A stretch of 64,000 nucleotides of DNA from Castor canadensis (Eukaryota; Chordata; Mammalia; Rodentia; Castoridae): assembly GCF_047511655.1 (NCBI RefSeq), contig NC_133389.1, forward strand, positions 39,973,295 through 40,037,294. Reading direction: 5' to 3'. The position numbers and the translations under genes were made by a program. Positions 22,565-34,164 of this stretch are shown piece by piece; position 1 is the stretch's first letter, and every line of letters starts with the position of its first letter. Under the pieces are notes generated by a model, which saw only the letters and a program-made list of their open reading frames with translations, had not been told where the DNA came from and did not search any database.

Positions 22565-23266
22565 CTAGGTATTTGATTTTTTTGAGGCTATTGTAAATGG
22601 AATTGTTTTCATACATTCTTTTTCAGTTTGCTCATTATTAGTGTATAGAAATGCTAATGATTTTTCTATGTTGATTTTATATCCTGCTACATTGCTATAG
22701 CTGTTGATGGTGTCTAGAAGCTTCTGCGTAGAGTTTTTTGGGTCTTTAAGGTATAGGATCATATTGTCTGCACACAGGGATATTTTGACAGTTTCTTTAC
22801 CTGTTTGTATTCATTTTATTCCTTCTTCTTGCCTAATTACTCTGGCTAGGAATTCCAGTACTATGTTGAATAGGAGTGGAGATAGTGGGCATCCTTGTCT
22901 GGTTCCTGATTTTAGAGGGAATGGTTTCAGCTTTTCTACGTTAAGTATAATGCTGGCTGTAGGTTTGTCATATATGGCTTTTATAATGTTGAGGTACATT
23001 CCTTCTATTCCTAGTTTTCTTAGAGCTTTTATCATGAAGTGATGTTGGATCTTATCAAAGGCTTTTTTGGCATCTATTGAGATGATCAAGTGGTTTTTGT
23101 CTTTGCTTCTGTTAATGTGGTTTATTACATTTATTGATTTGCATATGTTGAACCACCCCTGCATTCCTGGGGTGAAGCATACATGGTTGTGGTGAATGAT
23201 CTTTTTGATGTGTTGTTGGATTCGGTTTGCCATTATTTTATTGAGGATTTTTGCATCAATGTTCAT
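22565..23266 (-). pseudogene. L1-B ORF2 reverse transcriptase, catalytic box mutated
   Basis: RT fingers/palm in 22811-23266 (151 codons: [55 protein letters not shown]). The palm continues at 22565-22800, where the catalytic FADD box reads A-D-N ([12 protein letters not shown]), so the second metal-binding aspartate is replaced by asparagine. A stop separates the two pieces near 22800. In an active element this domain performs target-primed reverse transcription. Confidence 0.88.
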
Positions 23267-23482
23267 TAAGGAAATTGGCCTATAGTTCTCCTTTTTGGAA
23301 GTGTCTTTGCCTGGTTTTGGGATAAGTGTAATACTGGCTTCATAAAATGAGTTAGGCAGTTTTTCTTCCCTTTCTATTTAGTGGAACAGTTTAAGGAGAG
23401 TTGGTATCAGTTCTTCTTTAAAGGTCTGATAGAATTCAGCAGAGAATCCATCAGGTCCTGGACTTTTCTTTCTTGGGAGACT

Positions 23483-23908
23483 CTAGATTGCTGCTTCAAT
23501 TTCATTTTGTGTTATAGATCTATTCAGATGATTAATGTCCTCCTGGTTCAGTTTTGGATGATCATAAGTATCTAGAAATCTGTCCATTTTTTCAAGATTT
23601 TCAAATTTATTTGAATATACATTCTCAAAGTAGTCTCTGGTGATTTCCTGGACTTCCATGGTGTTTGTTGTTATCTCCCCTTTTGCATTCCTGATTTTAC
23701 TGATTTGGGTTTTTTCTCTCCTCATTTTAGTCAGGTTTGCCAGGGGTCTATCAATCTTGTTTATTTTTTCAGAGAACCAAGTTTTTGTTTCATTAATTCT
23801 TTGTATTGTTTTTTTGGTTTCTATTTCATGTCTTATTTTTATTATTTCTCTCCTTCTATTTGTTTTGGGATTTGCTTGTTCTTGTTTTTCTAGGAGTTTG
23901 AGATGTAT
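23483..23908 (-). pseudogene. L1-B ORF2 linker region, 5' truncated
   Basis: 142 codons: LLEKQEQANPKTNRRREIIK, KTIQRINETKTWFSEKINKI, GEITTNTMEVQEITRDYFEN. L1 ORF2p between endonuclease and RT; the element's 5' truncation point is at about 23908. Confidence 0.86.
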
Positions 23909-24045
23909 CATAATGCCCAGCTTTTTGTTGGTTGAGATGGGGTCTCACAAATTTTTGCCTGGGCTGGCTTCAAACCTCAATCCTCCCAGTCTTTGCCTCC
24001 CCATAGCTAGGATTACAGGTGTGAGTCATGACTTCCAACTTGGGC
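23909..24045 (-). repeat. B1-B1-ID SINE trimer, right part
   Basis: Second reversed B1 ('cagctttttgttggttgaga', 'catagctaggattacaggtg') completing the trimer begun at 20368. Its junction with L1-B is the target-site duplication. Confidence 0.82.
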
Positions 24046-24049
24046 ATCT

Positions 24050-24475
24050 ACTTTTTTTTTTATTATTGTGCTGGGTGGGGGTACATTGTGGCATTAACAA
24101 AAGCTCTTTTTTTTAATGCTAACTTAAATTTATTTCCCATATGTGTCCTTTTTTTTTTTCTTAAATTTTTAATTGTTGTGCTGGGTGGAGGACAATTGTG
24201 GCATTTACAAAAGTTCTTACATCATATCATATATATCATACTTGAATTCATCGCCTCCACCATTCTCCTTTATCCTTCCCCCCTCCATTCTTGGAACATT
24301 TCCAACAGGTCTCATTTTTGTATTTTCATACATGTGTGCACAATATTTGCACTGCATTCACCCTCTTACACCCTTTCCCAACCTCATCCTCCCTCCCACT
24401 GGCACCGCCCCCCAAGCCCAGCAGAACCTGTTCTGCACTCCTATTCTCTGACTTTGTAAAGATAAAAAATGTGGT
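24050..24475 (-). mobile_element. Two stacked L1 3'-tail copies, 'tactggggg' type
   Basis: A short tail (24050-24116: T-run, 'attattgtgctgggtggggg', 'gcattaacaaaagctc') is followed after about 40 bp by a second T-run and a longer tail (24150-24475) with the same opening and then the C/T-rich tract. Two reversed poly(A) ends within 100 bp indicate two events. Confidence 0.6.
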
Positions 24476-24479
24476 GGGC

Positions 24480-25340
24480 ATCTACTTTTAAAAAAACCCA
24501 AAGAACCCGTGTTAGCTGAGACTTCCAAAGTAATATATATAGACTATAATAACAACACCAATTATTACAGTAATGATGCTACTACTGCTGTGGGCAGAAA
24601 GTTAGTGTATCTGTTTAAGAACTTTATTGCTTTTTAAAAAATAAGACAGTAAGATACTTCTATTATTTTTATTTTGGTACAACTTGTCATCATGGAATTA
24701 TAATGAATCTTCATGTATAAATGTCTGGTTTTTTTCCCTGCAGCCTGCCACATATAAGTCTTTTATGCAGAATTTGCACAGCATGTCTGGTAAAGTTAAA
24801 CCGAGAAAAGCTAAAATAGAAGTACTAGAGGAGAGAGTAAGGGGCTATTGGTTCAGAAGTAGCCTGATTTTGAGGCTCAGCTGTAAAACTCACTAGCTGT
24901 GTTGGCACAATTTCCAACTTGTTACATTCTTTGGAAAAAAAGACACCAGACCTCATGAAATTCTACTTGACATAGGTTGTGTGTCCAGAGAAAGACTTCT
25001 TTCCTAAGAGTGGGCTGCTGCTCCCAGCTGGATTGGGGCATGAAGGGAACAAGGGGCAGTGAGTAGGTGAAAGGCAATGTCAGAAATTCTTGCATTCTCT
25101 TTTCTCATCTGTTAAGCATTTGCACCTTGTTCAGTAGGTGGTAGGAGACCAGAGGAAGTAGAGGAAGCAGCAGCAGGACACAGAAATTAGGTGTGCTCAA
25201 CAGTGAGGACCTTGATGTATTTGAAAGCTAGCATTTAGCTCAACTGCAAAGCAAAGATGAAAGCAAATTACAGTTCTAAGAGCACCATCACTAGAAAGTC
25301 ATGCATGTGTCTGTGTCTGTGTGTGCTGAGAGGGCCTATC
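24480..25340. other. Intergenic, no supported feature
   Basis: Unique sequence; no gene, repeat family or RNA recognised. Confidence 0.55.
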
Positions 25341-25352
25341 TGAAGAAGACCT

Positions 25353-25437
25353 ATTTTTTTTTCAGCACTGGAATTTGAACTCAGGACTTCATGCTTGCTA
25401 AGCATACATTCTACCACTTGAGCCACTCCTCCAGTCC
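25353..25437 (-). repeat. ID SINE
   Basis: Reversed ID: T-run, CAGCACTGGAATTTGAACTC, ATGCTTGCTAAGCATACATT, CCACTTGAGCCACTCC. Flanked by 12-bp duplications with one mismatch (tgaagaagacct 25341-25352; tgaagtagacct 25438-25449). Confidence 0.92.
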
Positions 25438-25449
25438 TGAAGTAGACCT

Positions 25450-27320
25450 TAAAGGAAGATAGTTTTTCTGAAGTTTTGTTCCTTTTTGGTGTCTCTTGCC
25501 TTCTTGTTTCTAACTTTAGTCCCTGGGTGGCCTTAGCCCATGTGACACATTTACCAGGCAACCCACAGGGTTTATATTCATATCTGGTGTTGCTTTTTCT
25601 GGTGTTAAAAAAAAGATCATAGGCCTCAGTAATGCCATTTTCTCAATAATGCTTTTCCAAAGTGGTGGTGTGAATCCTTGAATCAAGCTTGCTTTGATAA
25701 ACCTGGGCAGCATTTACACTGCATTTAAAAAAATCTTTCAAGATTTCTATTTAAATGCAACAGTCCAGGATGGATTTTAGATCTTGTTAAAAGCAGCCAT
25801 GTTCATGGATGTACATAGTCCTCAAAAGCAGTGTTCCGTTCCCCCAGCACATCTGTTTCAATCTTATTATCTTAAACTAGATGCTATATTTGAGGTTTTT
25901 AAATTCCATATCTCACTGGAACCAGTTTACAGGCACTCCAGACCAAGCCATTTGCCTGAATGCCTCTGACATACTAGCTAATTTTGCCATATCTGTCTCA
26001 TCATACCAGGCTTTCACATCCAGTTAAGATGGAAGACTTGGCAACAAATGCAGGTTTGGGGCTTTCTTTAACTCACACTGTTAGTTTGCATGTTTAGTAG
26101 CTACCTAGCTTTTGAAAAGACAGCTCAGGCCTTTAGATGTTAGGGATGGTTAAAGTTGTCTCGAGATGCCCTGTGTTTTGAGGATCCTATATAAAGACTT
26201 GGAGTTTCTATGAGTTGGTATATAGAAGATTCTCAAAACTAAGTATCTTGGATTTACACAATTCGAATTAAATTCAGGTGACTGAGGTGTTTTGACATCT
26301 GTACTTGCTAATGATTACAAGTTGTCATGTGAGTGTATTTATGGAGGAACTAGCAAAATATACTATAAATATGGTGACTGTTCTAATTTTTAATTAATTT
26401 ATGATGGTACGACTGGCAGATTTTAATTAGTTTGGCTAATACAGGGAATCATATGTCTCATATTTTGATAGCAGCATCTAAAGGACCTCATGTGTGATTG
26501 TTTTTGTCAGGCACACTGAATCCATGAGTCATTTTCCTTCTGTTTGGGAAGGTGTTGTGCTTGGGTGGCATGGGAGGAAGCACATTACTGCTGGAGAACA
26601 GCCATGGTTAGAATTGCTCCATGTTCAAGCCATTCTACCTGGCAAGGAAGTTGTGCATAGTGCCAACAGATGGCGATTTCTCAGGGTGGAAATGTCCTTG
26701 TCATAGGTAGCAGATAGACACAAAAGATGGAGATATGCAAAGGGAGCCCTAAATCGAGAATCCTTGGTTCAGTGCCTATGTGTCGAAGCCCTGTCCTCTC
26801 TCTCCATCGTGACCTATTTGCTTGCCTGTTGCAAGTTAAACTTTTCTAAACCTAGGCTTTTGGCTCCACATCCTCATAAAGCACCTGTGAAGCATAAAAG
26901 AGACCCTGATGTGACTGGTAGGGAGAAGGCCTGCTGTGTACTAATAAATAGAAGCCCTGATGCAGCTGGACCCTCCACAAGTTTAACTTGGCTTTGGATG
27001 CATACACATTCTTAGGTCTACACACATCTGGTTCCAAGTGAAAAACAAGTTCTAGTCTACTCTGGTTTAAGTGGGCTACATTGACTGAAAGTTGCCTTTT
27101 GCCCATTACCATGTTATTACAATCTCATAAGTTTTTCTACCCTCTCCCATGGGTTTTTTGTATGTGGTCAAAGGTAACTGTGCATGCAGCGTGATTCTTG
27201 GGACATGTAGTAATTCCTTCACAACTTTCACAACTTTTATGGCCTTCATGTCAATCACTCCCTATCACTCCCTTACAGGTTGGTCTTGGGGAGGGTCTTG
27301 ATACCTCTAATATATCAGTA
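25450..27320. other. Intergenic, no supported gene
   Basis: Unique sequence. It contains a CTCF-like motif at 26663-26676. Overlapping short frames at 26494-27112 show no family signal. Confidence 0.55.
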
Positions 27321-27335
27321 TAAAAGTTTGTGCTG

Positions 27336-27571
27336 CATGCACAGGAAATCAATGCAAGTCAACTCCCTGTATAGCTATCCTTACCTCAACTAGTAAAAAC
27401 CCTTGTTCCTTCCTATTATTGCTTATACTCTCCAACAAAATTAGAGATAAGGGACAAAATAGTTTCTGCTGGGTAGCGAGCAGAAACAGTAAGAGGGGGG
27501 TAAGGGAGGGGGTGGGGGGAAGGGGGGAGAAATGACCCAAACATTGTATGCACATAAGAATAAAATTAAAA
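27336..27571 (+). mobile_element. Short young L1 tail with target-site duplication
   Basis: About 236 bp of L1 3'UTR in plus orientation, ending in an A-rich tail. Flanked by a perfect 14-bp duplication, aaaagtttgtgctg (27322-27335 and 27572-27585). Contains the G-rich tract at 27495-27527. Heavily 5'-truncated. Confidence 0.92.
27495..27527 (+). other. G-quadruplex-prone tract of the L1 3'UTR
   Basis: Five runs of 3-6 guanines separated by 1-3 bases (G6-TAA-G3-A-G5-T-G6-AA-G6). It lies at the equivalent 3'UTR position to the C-rich tracts in the reversed copies at about 738-790, 20616-20656 and 63600-63662. Confidence 0.75.
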
Positions 27572-27852
27572 AAAAGTTTGTGCTGAAGTAGATGTAATCA
27601 TCATTTTTGATCTCTCTTTCTGAGACAACTCACTTTCACTTGTGAAAGTGTCTATTCTAATAAAATTTACTATCCTTAATAAACTATATTTTTTGCTACT
27701 CTGCTTTGCATCTTGCCTGAGATGCTATGCTGGCCAGCTGTGCTGGCCTTCTGATAACACTTGGGCTGCAGAGCACAGAGCCATGGCAGATTAAATAATA
27801 GCATCCAGGACAAAGCTTGAATAGGGTGCCACACAGATGAGAAGTAGGCCAA

Positions 27853-28051
27853 GGCCAGGTGCCAGTGGCTCACGCCTGTAATCCTAGCTACTCAGGAGGC
27901 ATAGATCAGGAGGATCGCGGTTCAAAGCCAGCCTGGGCAAATAGCTCACAAGACCCTATCTCGAAAAAACCCATTACAAAAAAGGGCTGGTGGAATGGCT
28001 GAACGTGTAAGCTCTGAGTTTAAGTCCCAGTACTGCAAAAAGAAAAAGAAA
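27853..28051 (+). repeat. B1-ID SINE dimer, well preserved
   Basis: B1 part (GGCTCACGCCTGTAATCCTA, GTTCAAAGCCAGCCTGGGCA) joined through an A-rich linker to an ID part (GGGCTGGTGGAATGGCTGAA, TTTAAGTCCCAGTACTGC) with an A-rich tail. Confidence 0.92.
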
Positions 28052-28054
28052 ACT

Positions 28055-30990
28055 CAGGTAACTGGGGACTTAGAACCAGTTTAGTTATCTTACGGCAAAC
28101 GTACTGTGTGTCAGATCAAATCAGTGGATATTTGCTTGGCCTTGCAGGTCTAATTGTTCTGATTTTGGGAGACTGGGCTCCAGAAAGTGCCAAGGTTATC
28201 CCAAGAGAAGCTGTGGGTAACAGACCCTGCTCTACTCCATCTTTCCTCATCTAAATTAATAGCAAGACTCATAGTAGTAACTGACATAGTTAAGGAAAAT
28301 GCTAGAGAAGATGGATGAAACTTTGGTACTTCACAACTAATTTGAACCTTCACAACCTGGTAGACAAATGTATAGTGATCCTGTCACTCCCTGATATGTG
28401 TTTGACCTGCAATATAACACATTCTGTTCTAATGTTATGTGATCCTTTCAACATTGGAAGTTCTCAGTGAAGGGGATTGGTATCTTCATGGGGCAACTCA
28501 TTAGATGGTTTTGGTTTCCAGTTTTATTTCAATAAATGATGGTCTGTTTTAATTTATGGTACAAAGATGCCATTGAAGTGGAGGAATATTTTCATGTTCA
28601 CATATCAGAGCCAAATGAGCAAAACATTAAAGAATAGTAGCTGGAATTGTTTCCAAATCAGAGAAAGTCATATTTTTCTAAAATTTTCTCATTCTGGTTT
28701 CTATTTATATTCTCTGTGGAGGCTGAGTTGTGGTTGTCATAGCAATTCCTTTTGCTACATGAAATTCTGCTGCTTGGATTTTTAAAAATCATTTGTACCC
28801 TACAGCAAGAAAAGATCTATTCAAGTCCAAATATTTCCTTTGAAATAATGGTATCTCACCAGAATAGTTTTTAACCTTTACCTCATCACCTTAATATTTT
28901 ATCATCTCTAGGCTATAGGACCCCTTATGATTCCATTTTGATGGACAGAGCGGTTTGAAGATGAGAGTCTGCCAGTCCTGGTACCACTGTCTTTCCCTTT
29001 GTCTTTAGCATTTTCAGAGACTCTGAGGCCCTTGAGGATTTTCTTCATGTCTGTATACAGGTGGTCCTGGCTTAAATATCAAAAGTCCTTGCTGGATTTT
29101 GTTTTCTTTTTTTTCTCTCATCTTTTTTATTTCCTTCCTTTTGCTTTTAGAATTTTTCCATGTGGTTTTCATGTGTTGTTTTGACCCCACTACTCTACGA
29201 AGAATTCTCTTTTGAAGCAGACAATGACCCAATTCTTGTCAAGTCTGTTAGCGTCTCAGAATTCACCATTTCTATCTTTTCTGCAGCTTTGATATTGTTG
29301 ACTACTCAATCCTCCTTGAAGCAGCTCCCTCTGGCTTTCTTTTTGTTTCTTCCATCTATCTTCCCACCCATCTATTCACTTTGTCATGCTGAGACACTTT
29401 TCAGGACCCTGGCCTAAGTGGGCCTCTCCTAACATCTCCTAGCCCAAAATATACCCCTGACTCTCTAGGGTCTTGATTGAACAGCATCATGTTCCACATT
29501 CCCTTACTTGGTGGACTTAGTCACATTTGGGATGCTACTTGTCACTACAGAGGGCTAACTTTCAAACCCACATCATGGGTTCTAACCACTCACATCTACT
29601 GTAGTTCTGTACCTCCAAACATCTGCAGGTCATCTTGACTTTCAGCATCTGCCACCCATGACTGGGTTTAGCTTCTCTCCCAATCTCAGCCTTGTTATTT
29701 ACACTATCACAAGCACTACTATTTTGCCAGTTGCACTGTTGTGTCTGCTTCTTCATTACCTGCTATAATGTCAGATTGTATATAAACCTGGAAGGATCCA
29801 CTGTATATAGGTGAAAGAATAAAAGTGAATAAAAGGCAAATAAGATATCTTAGTATCATCATGAAAATGGATTTAATTCTGAGGACTCAGTGACAGGCTC
29901 TTGGGGACTCCCAAAGTTTCAAGATCACATTTTGAGAATCACTGGTATAGTGGGTTGATAAGTCTTTTTCTAACCTAGCATTTTATGTTTTGTGTTCATT
30001 ACCTTTCAATTTTGGTTTTGAGGTTTACGTAAGGAAAGTTCAAAACTAAAAACTAAGTAATCAGAATCTAATATTTATCGATGTAATTCAGTCTCTGAGG
30101 CTTTATTATATAATAAGTTGGTAGCTTTTAAAAAATCATGTTAAACTTTGATGTTCATGACAGTCAGGTTATATTTCATTGTTTTCTCCAGTTCTGTGTT
30201 TTCTTCTCTCTTGTTTTGATTTCCTGGATTATAATTTTCTATAATAAACAACTGAAATTTTGATCTCTGTGCTAATGGAGTGCTAAATGGTTATACAAGA
30301 AATAATTGATGTTAAATTCCATCACTTCATCTTTCCCTTCTTTCTTTTATTTTTTATTTGCTGAACTGAGTTTTGCTAAATGCTCAACATAGCTAGATGA
30401 TGGGAATATGAAACTTGTAGACAAAATGGTCCCACTCTTGAAATCATACCCTAGTTGGAGCAAAGATTTCAGCATCTGAAGTCACAACATAACGTGTTAA
30501 GGGAGATTTAATGCCTTCAAGAGAAACCTGTGCTGACCCAGGGTGAGGTACTCCTCTCTTCTAAGACAATGGTAGATGACCAATGATCTCCAGCTCCTTT
30601 CTTTCAAAAGAAACCAGTTAGCATGCATAGCCCCAAAGATTTCCAGTGCTCAGTGTTGAGCAGAAAGTTTATTACCACCAGTTAATTATGAGGTTTTATA
30701 TTCTTTTGGGATTGAACAGAAGTCAGAAGACTTGAGTATATGGCAGGCAAATGCATTGTCAGGAGGGGATGTGGGAGTTTAAAGCCAGAATGGAAAATGC
30801 TGGTGATGGGGATCAAAAAAGGAGCAGTCATATAGGTACTGTCTCTGGTGGCTCTCTGTGGAAGGCTGTCCCTGTTGAGAAGACACACTATCTCCTTTCC
30901 ATATCATACTTTGGTTCAGGCATGGACTGAGAGAAACAGTACCAATGCCATTACCCACCACTACCACTAATGGCAGAATCCGCCAATGCA
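28055..30990. other. Intergenic, mostly unique
   Basis: No supported gene. A C/T-rich part at about 29260-29760 may be a very old LINE (L2/CR1-like) but is too diverged to assign. Short frames at 28999-29417 are not supported. Confidence 0.5.
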
Positions 30991-30994
30991 TCAA

Positions 30995-31090
30995 GTTTTA
31001 ACTATGTTCCAGGCACACTGCTAAACTATTTACATGTATTATTTTGTCAACTCATCACAGCAACCTTATATGTAGGCACTTTTGATGCAT
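30995..31090 (-). repeat. MIR fragment
   Basis: 'actatgttccaggcacactg', 'tatttacatgtattattttg', 'cagcaaccttatatgtaggc' match antisense MIR. Confidence 0.55.
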
Positions 31091-31257
31091 TAATATTTTG
31101 TGCACCCTCATTGTATCAATTAGCATGCTACATACTAGCATGTTAGAACATGCAATATAAGGAAAGTAGAAAAGTGGGATTTTACTGTACAGGGAGGAAT
31201 CCCTCAGTACAGAGTTCACTTTAGGTTAGCATTTAACAATTTCCTTTAAAAAAATAG

Positions 31258-31372
31258 GGTAGCCAGTAACAATGACATGCACTTGGTACTTTGGAGGCTG
31301 AGATGGGAAGACTGCTCAGTCGGATCTTGATACCTACCAGCCTGGGGAACATAGCAAGACCCAGTGTGTGTG
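31258..31372 (+). repeat. Degenerate B1-like SINE
   Basis: 'ttggaggctgagatgggaag', 'ccagcctggggaacatagca', 'agaccc' followed by a GT/G-rich tail in place of poly(A). Confidence 0.6.
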
Positions 31373-31389
31373 AGGGGGGGGAGAGAAGG

Positions 31390-33095
31390 TTACTAGGGTT
31401 ACAATAGTGAATCAAACATATAAAGTCTATATTGTTATGGTGTATAGTGCTTATTGGTAGTGAAAAGTTCAGAAATTAGCCAAACAATTTCACCAACAAG
31501 TACACATAGGTAGTTACACACTGTGCTGTATAACTATTATTTACTGAGCACCTATTATGTACCAGGCTGTGTCATACAACAGGGCTACTGTATTAAAAAA
31601 TTGAATATGCACATATATTTACATATATGCATATAATGTACTTTGATCAAATTTACTATGTTTATATTGCTCTTTCTTAGCCCTTGTCCTTCCTCCCCCT
31701 CCTTTTAACAGTTTTTAGTGAAAAGAAAATAAGAGATCAAAGTCACGACTTCAAAGTCTTTTATGATTGGCATAAAGCCCTCGCATCCTAAACATCTCCC
31801 ATTTAGACCTGCCTCCCAACACTGTTGAATAGGAGATGAAGTTTCCAACTCATGGTTTTGGGTGACGCATTCAAACCACAGCACTTTTTTTTTTTTTGCT
31901 GCTTTTTGTCATCACAGGTGGCTAAAATAGTGAACTCTGGGGTCTCACCAGACAACTGAGGGGCCATTATCCTGCTGAGGAAGGCAATGGCTAAGGCTTC
32001 CTTCTTGGATGTTCAGAAGTCAGGAAAACAGGGAAAGGTATGCAGTGGGATTTCTACATTGAATGTGAACAGTAGTTCAGTAAAATGTGTGTTTTAAATT
32101 ACCTCTGAGTTGTTTTTTTAAATCATAGCTGATAAAGAAATCTGTTCAAATGAAGCATTTCCCATAACCTTTCCTGTGGAAAAAGCCCAGGTTTTCTTCC
32201 CTTAATACAAGGAAGGCACTTTCAGGAGAAAGAAGTTTGGGGAAGAGAGCAGGGCAGGGAGAACAGGAAACTTTTGTAGATAACGGTGACTTTTAACGAG
32301 CTTCCTTTAGCCAATGGTGCCTCCCTGGTCACTGACACATGGTAGTTTAATCATCACTGCAGTGATGCTGGGCAGATCACTGATTTGGTCCTCTTCACTG
32401 TTAGAGGGCCTTTGGGAAGGCTGGAGAACTGACACACTTGTCACAGGCCATTGCTGTGTCATAGCCATGAGGGTATGACCGTAAATATGTGATCTTTTAC
32501 TTATTTTTGGAGGTGGAAAAATGTGCCATGATTGTGGTGGAAGGAGGCCAGGCTGTGTGCTTATTGTGGAGAAGAGGTTATCTGAAAGCTGAGTGTGGAA
32601 TGTAAAAGATGACTTATCTGTAGCTTCTACCTGTTCAACAGCCCTGGGAGGCTTAACCTAAGAGGTGGCAGGTTGGTTAAATGTGACCTTTGGCTGAAAA
32701 ACTTTGGGAATTTAGGTACAAGTATAAGGAGGAGAGTGAAGGAACAAAATTCATGTTGAAATTTCACTTTGGATCTCTATTTTTGAATTCTCTTCCTTAT
32801 ATCATTTGCATAGCAAGTGATCTCAACTCAAGTAACTGAATGAGAAAAACAAATTAAAGTAACCATGAAGGTGGCATTTCAATTCAAACACTTTTTTGAG
32901 ACCTACTATGTGTTGGAAAGCAGCCTATAAAGAAATAATTTTATCCCTGTTATCCCTCTGTGAACTTCTAAGGTAGAAGAGCTATGCCTTGCTCAGGGAA
33001 CTGTCCCTTAGGGGTTATGATTATTATTATTTTGATTACATAATTTATTGGGAATTAGATTTTTTAAGACCCATAAGGGAGCTCAAAGATCACCT
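31390..33095. other. Intergenic, no supported feature
   Basis: Unique sequence with a T-run at about 31887 and fragments reminiscent of MIR (31540-31580, 32890-32930). No gene seen. Confidence 0.5.
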
Positions 33096-33101
33096 AGTTT
33101 T

Positions 33102-33194
33102 GTTGGCAGAGTGGTGGCTCAAGGGATAGAGCGCTTGCCTAGCCAAGTGTGAGGCCCTAAGTTCAAACCCCAGTACCACCAAAAAAAAAAAAAA
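33102..33194 (+). repeat. ID SINE
   Basis: TTGGCAGAGTGGTGGCTCAA, GAGCGCTTGCCTAGCCAAGT, TTCAAACCCCAGTACCACC followed by about 14 A. tRNA-derived; among the least diverged ID copies here. Confidence 0.92.
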
Positions 33195-33349
33195 GATCAT
33201 TCTCTCATTTTAGATTTTATTTTAGGAGGCTTACCAAAATGATGTGCCTGAATTATTTTACAGGTATTACAACAGAAATGTGATGCAATTCACATTCTGT
33301 TTGCAAGATGCTTGTGCCAAGTAACAAAATACAATCTGTCCTCATGATC

Positions 33350-33640
33350 ATCTCCATTACTCCAGTTATCTATTGCTGTGTAATAAGCTATCCTACACCA
33401 ATTTATTACTGCTTTTCATGGTCCCATGGGATAGTTGGGAAGTTCTGGCTTGGGAACTATACTATACTGAGATTATTGTCAGATGTCTGGATGCCCAGAG
33501 TCATCTGAAGGCTGGATGGAGCTGGACCCCCAGGGTGTCTTCTTCATGTACATTACTGGATGTCGGCTGGGAGCTTGGCTGGGCTTGGCACTGGATTATC
33601 CTGAAGGAATCTTCTGTTCTATAAACTTGGATAAGTGATT
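33350..33640 (-). repeat. Possible ancient mammalian repeat
   Basis: 'agttatctattgctgtgtaa' and 'gatgtcggctgggagctt' resemble a widespread old MaLR/DNA-transposon consensus in antisense. The family is not resolved; overlapping open frames (33308-33624) are explained by this rather than by a gene. Confidence 0.35.
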
Positions 33641-34164
33641 CCCTTTCAAGAGCTTCACCTCATGAGAACGTTTTGGGTTGCAAGGAAGAGAGACTCGGTG
33701 ATCTGATTTATTTTAAGATTACACATCCATGTGACCTTCATAAAATAGATCAGTCAGATTTCAGAAAATCTCAGTTAAAATGTTCTTGCTTCTTCCCTGA
33801 GAAGCTGCTCTCACTTGCTTTGGCTACTTCCATCTTTTTTTTCTATTTCATCTGTAATGTCGTGGGTCCCTTCTCTCTCATCCTTTTGGGCTCCAGCACC
33901 TACTTTAAGGGGCCTCTATGCTCAGTACAAAGTGATTAAGGGTTAGGGGCACCTCTGAGTACTTACTTCAGAAAGCCAGACCATGTGGTTTCTGGCACTC
34001 CTATTCCGACTCCCCTGGGTTGGAGGTGCACTCTGAGCCATGTCACACAGACTGTCTGGGGCCACTCCTGCTACAGGGTGCTGAAAGCAGGGATTGTTTT
34101 GAGGTGTCTAGTGCCAGGCTTGTAATCATCACCTTATCATAATACCTATGTCACCTCCCTCACA

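Larger units (their letters stand above)
20573..23908 (-). mobile_element. L1-B: 5'-truncated LINE-1 inserted in a SINE
   Basis: About 3.3 kb, minus strand: 3'UTR with poly-T end (20573-21040), ORF2 C-terminal domain (21042-21422), thumb/connection (21474-21947), RT (about 22565-23270) and post-endonuclease linker (23483-23908). No ORF1 and no endonuclease. Flanked by an 18-bp target-site duplication with one mismatch (cataatgaccagcttttt 20555-20572; cataatgcccagcttttt 23909-23926). Several stops and frameshifts make it inactive. Confidence 0.93.

Noticed and set aside
24028-24459. 143-codon plus-strand frame
   Set aside because: Antisense of stacked L1 3' tails; hydrophobic composition comes from the T- and C-rich sequence.
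33102-33194. tRNA gene
   Set aside because: tRNA-like boxes are present but the A-tail, missing cloverleaf 3' half and many relatives in the window show an ID SINE.
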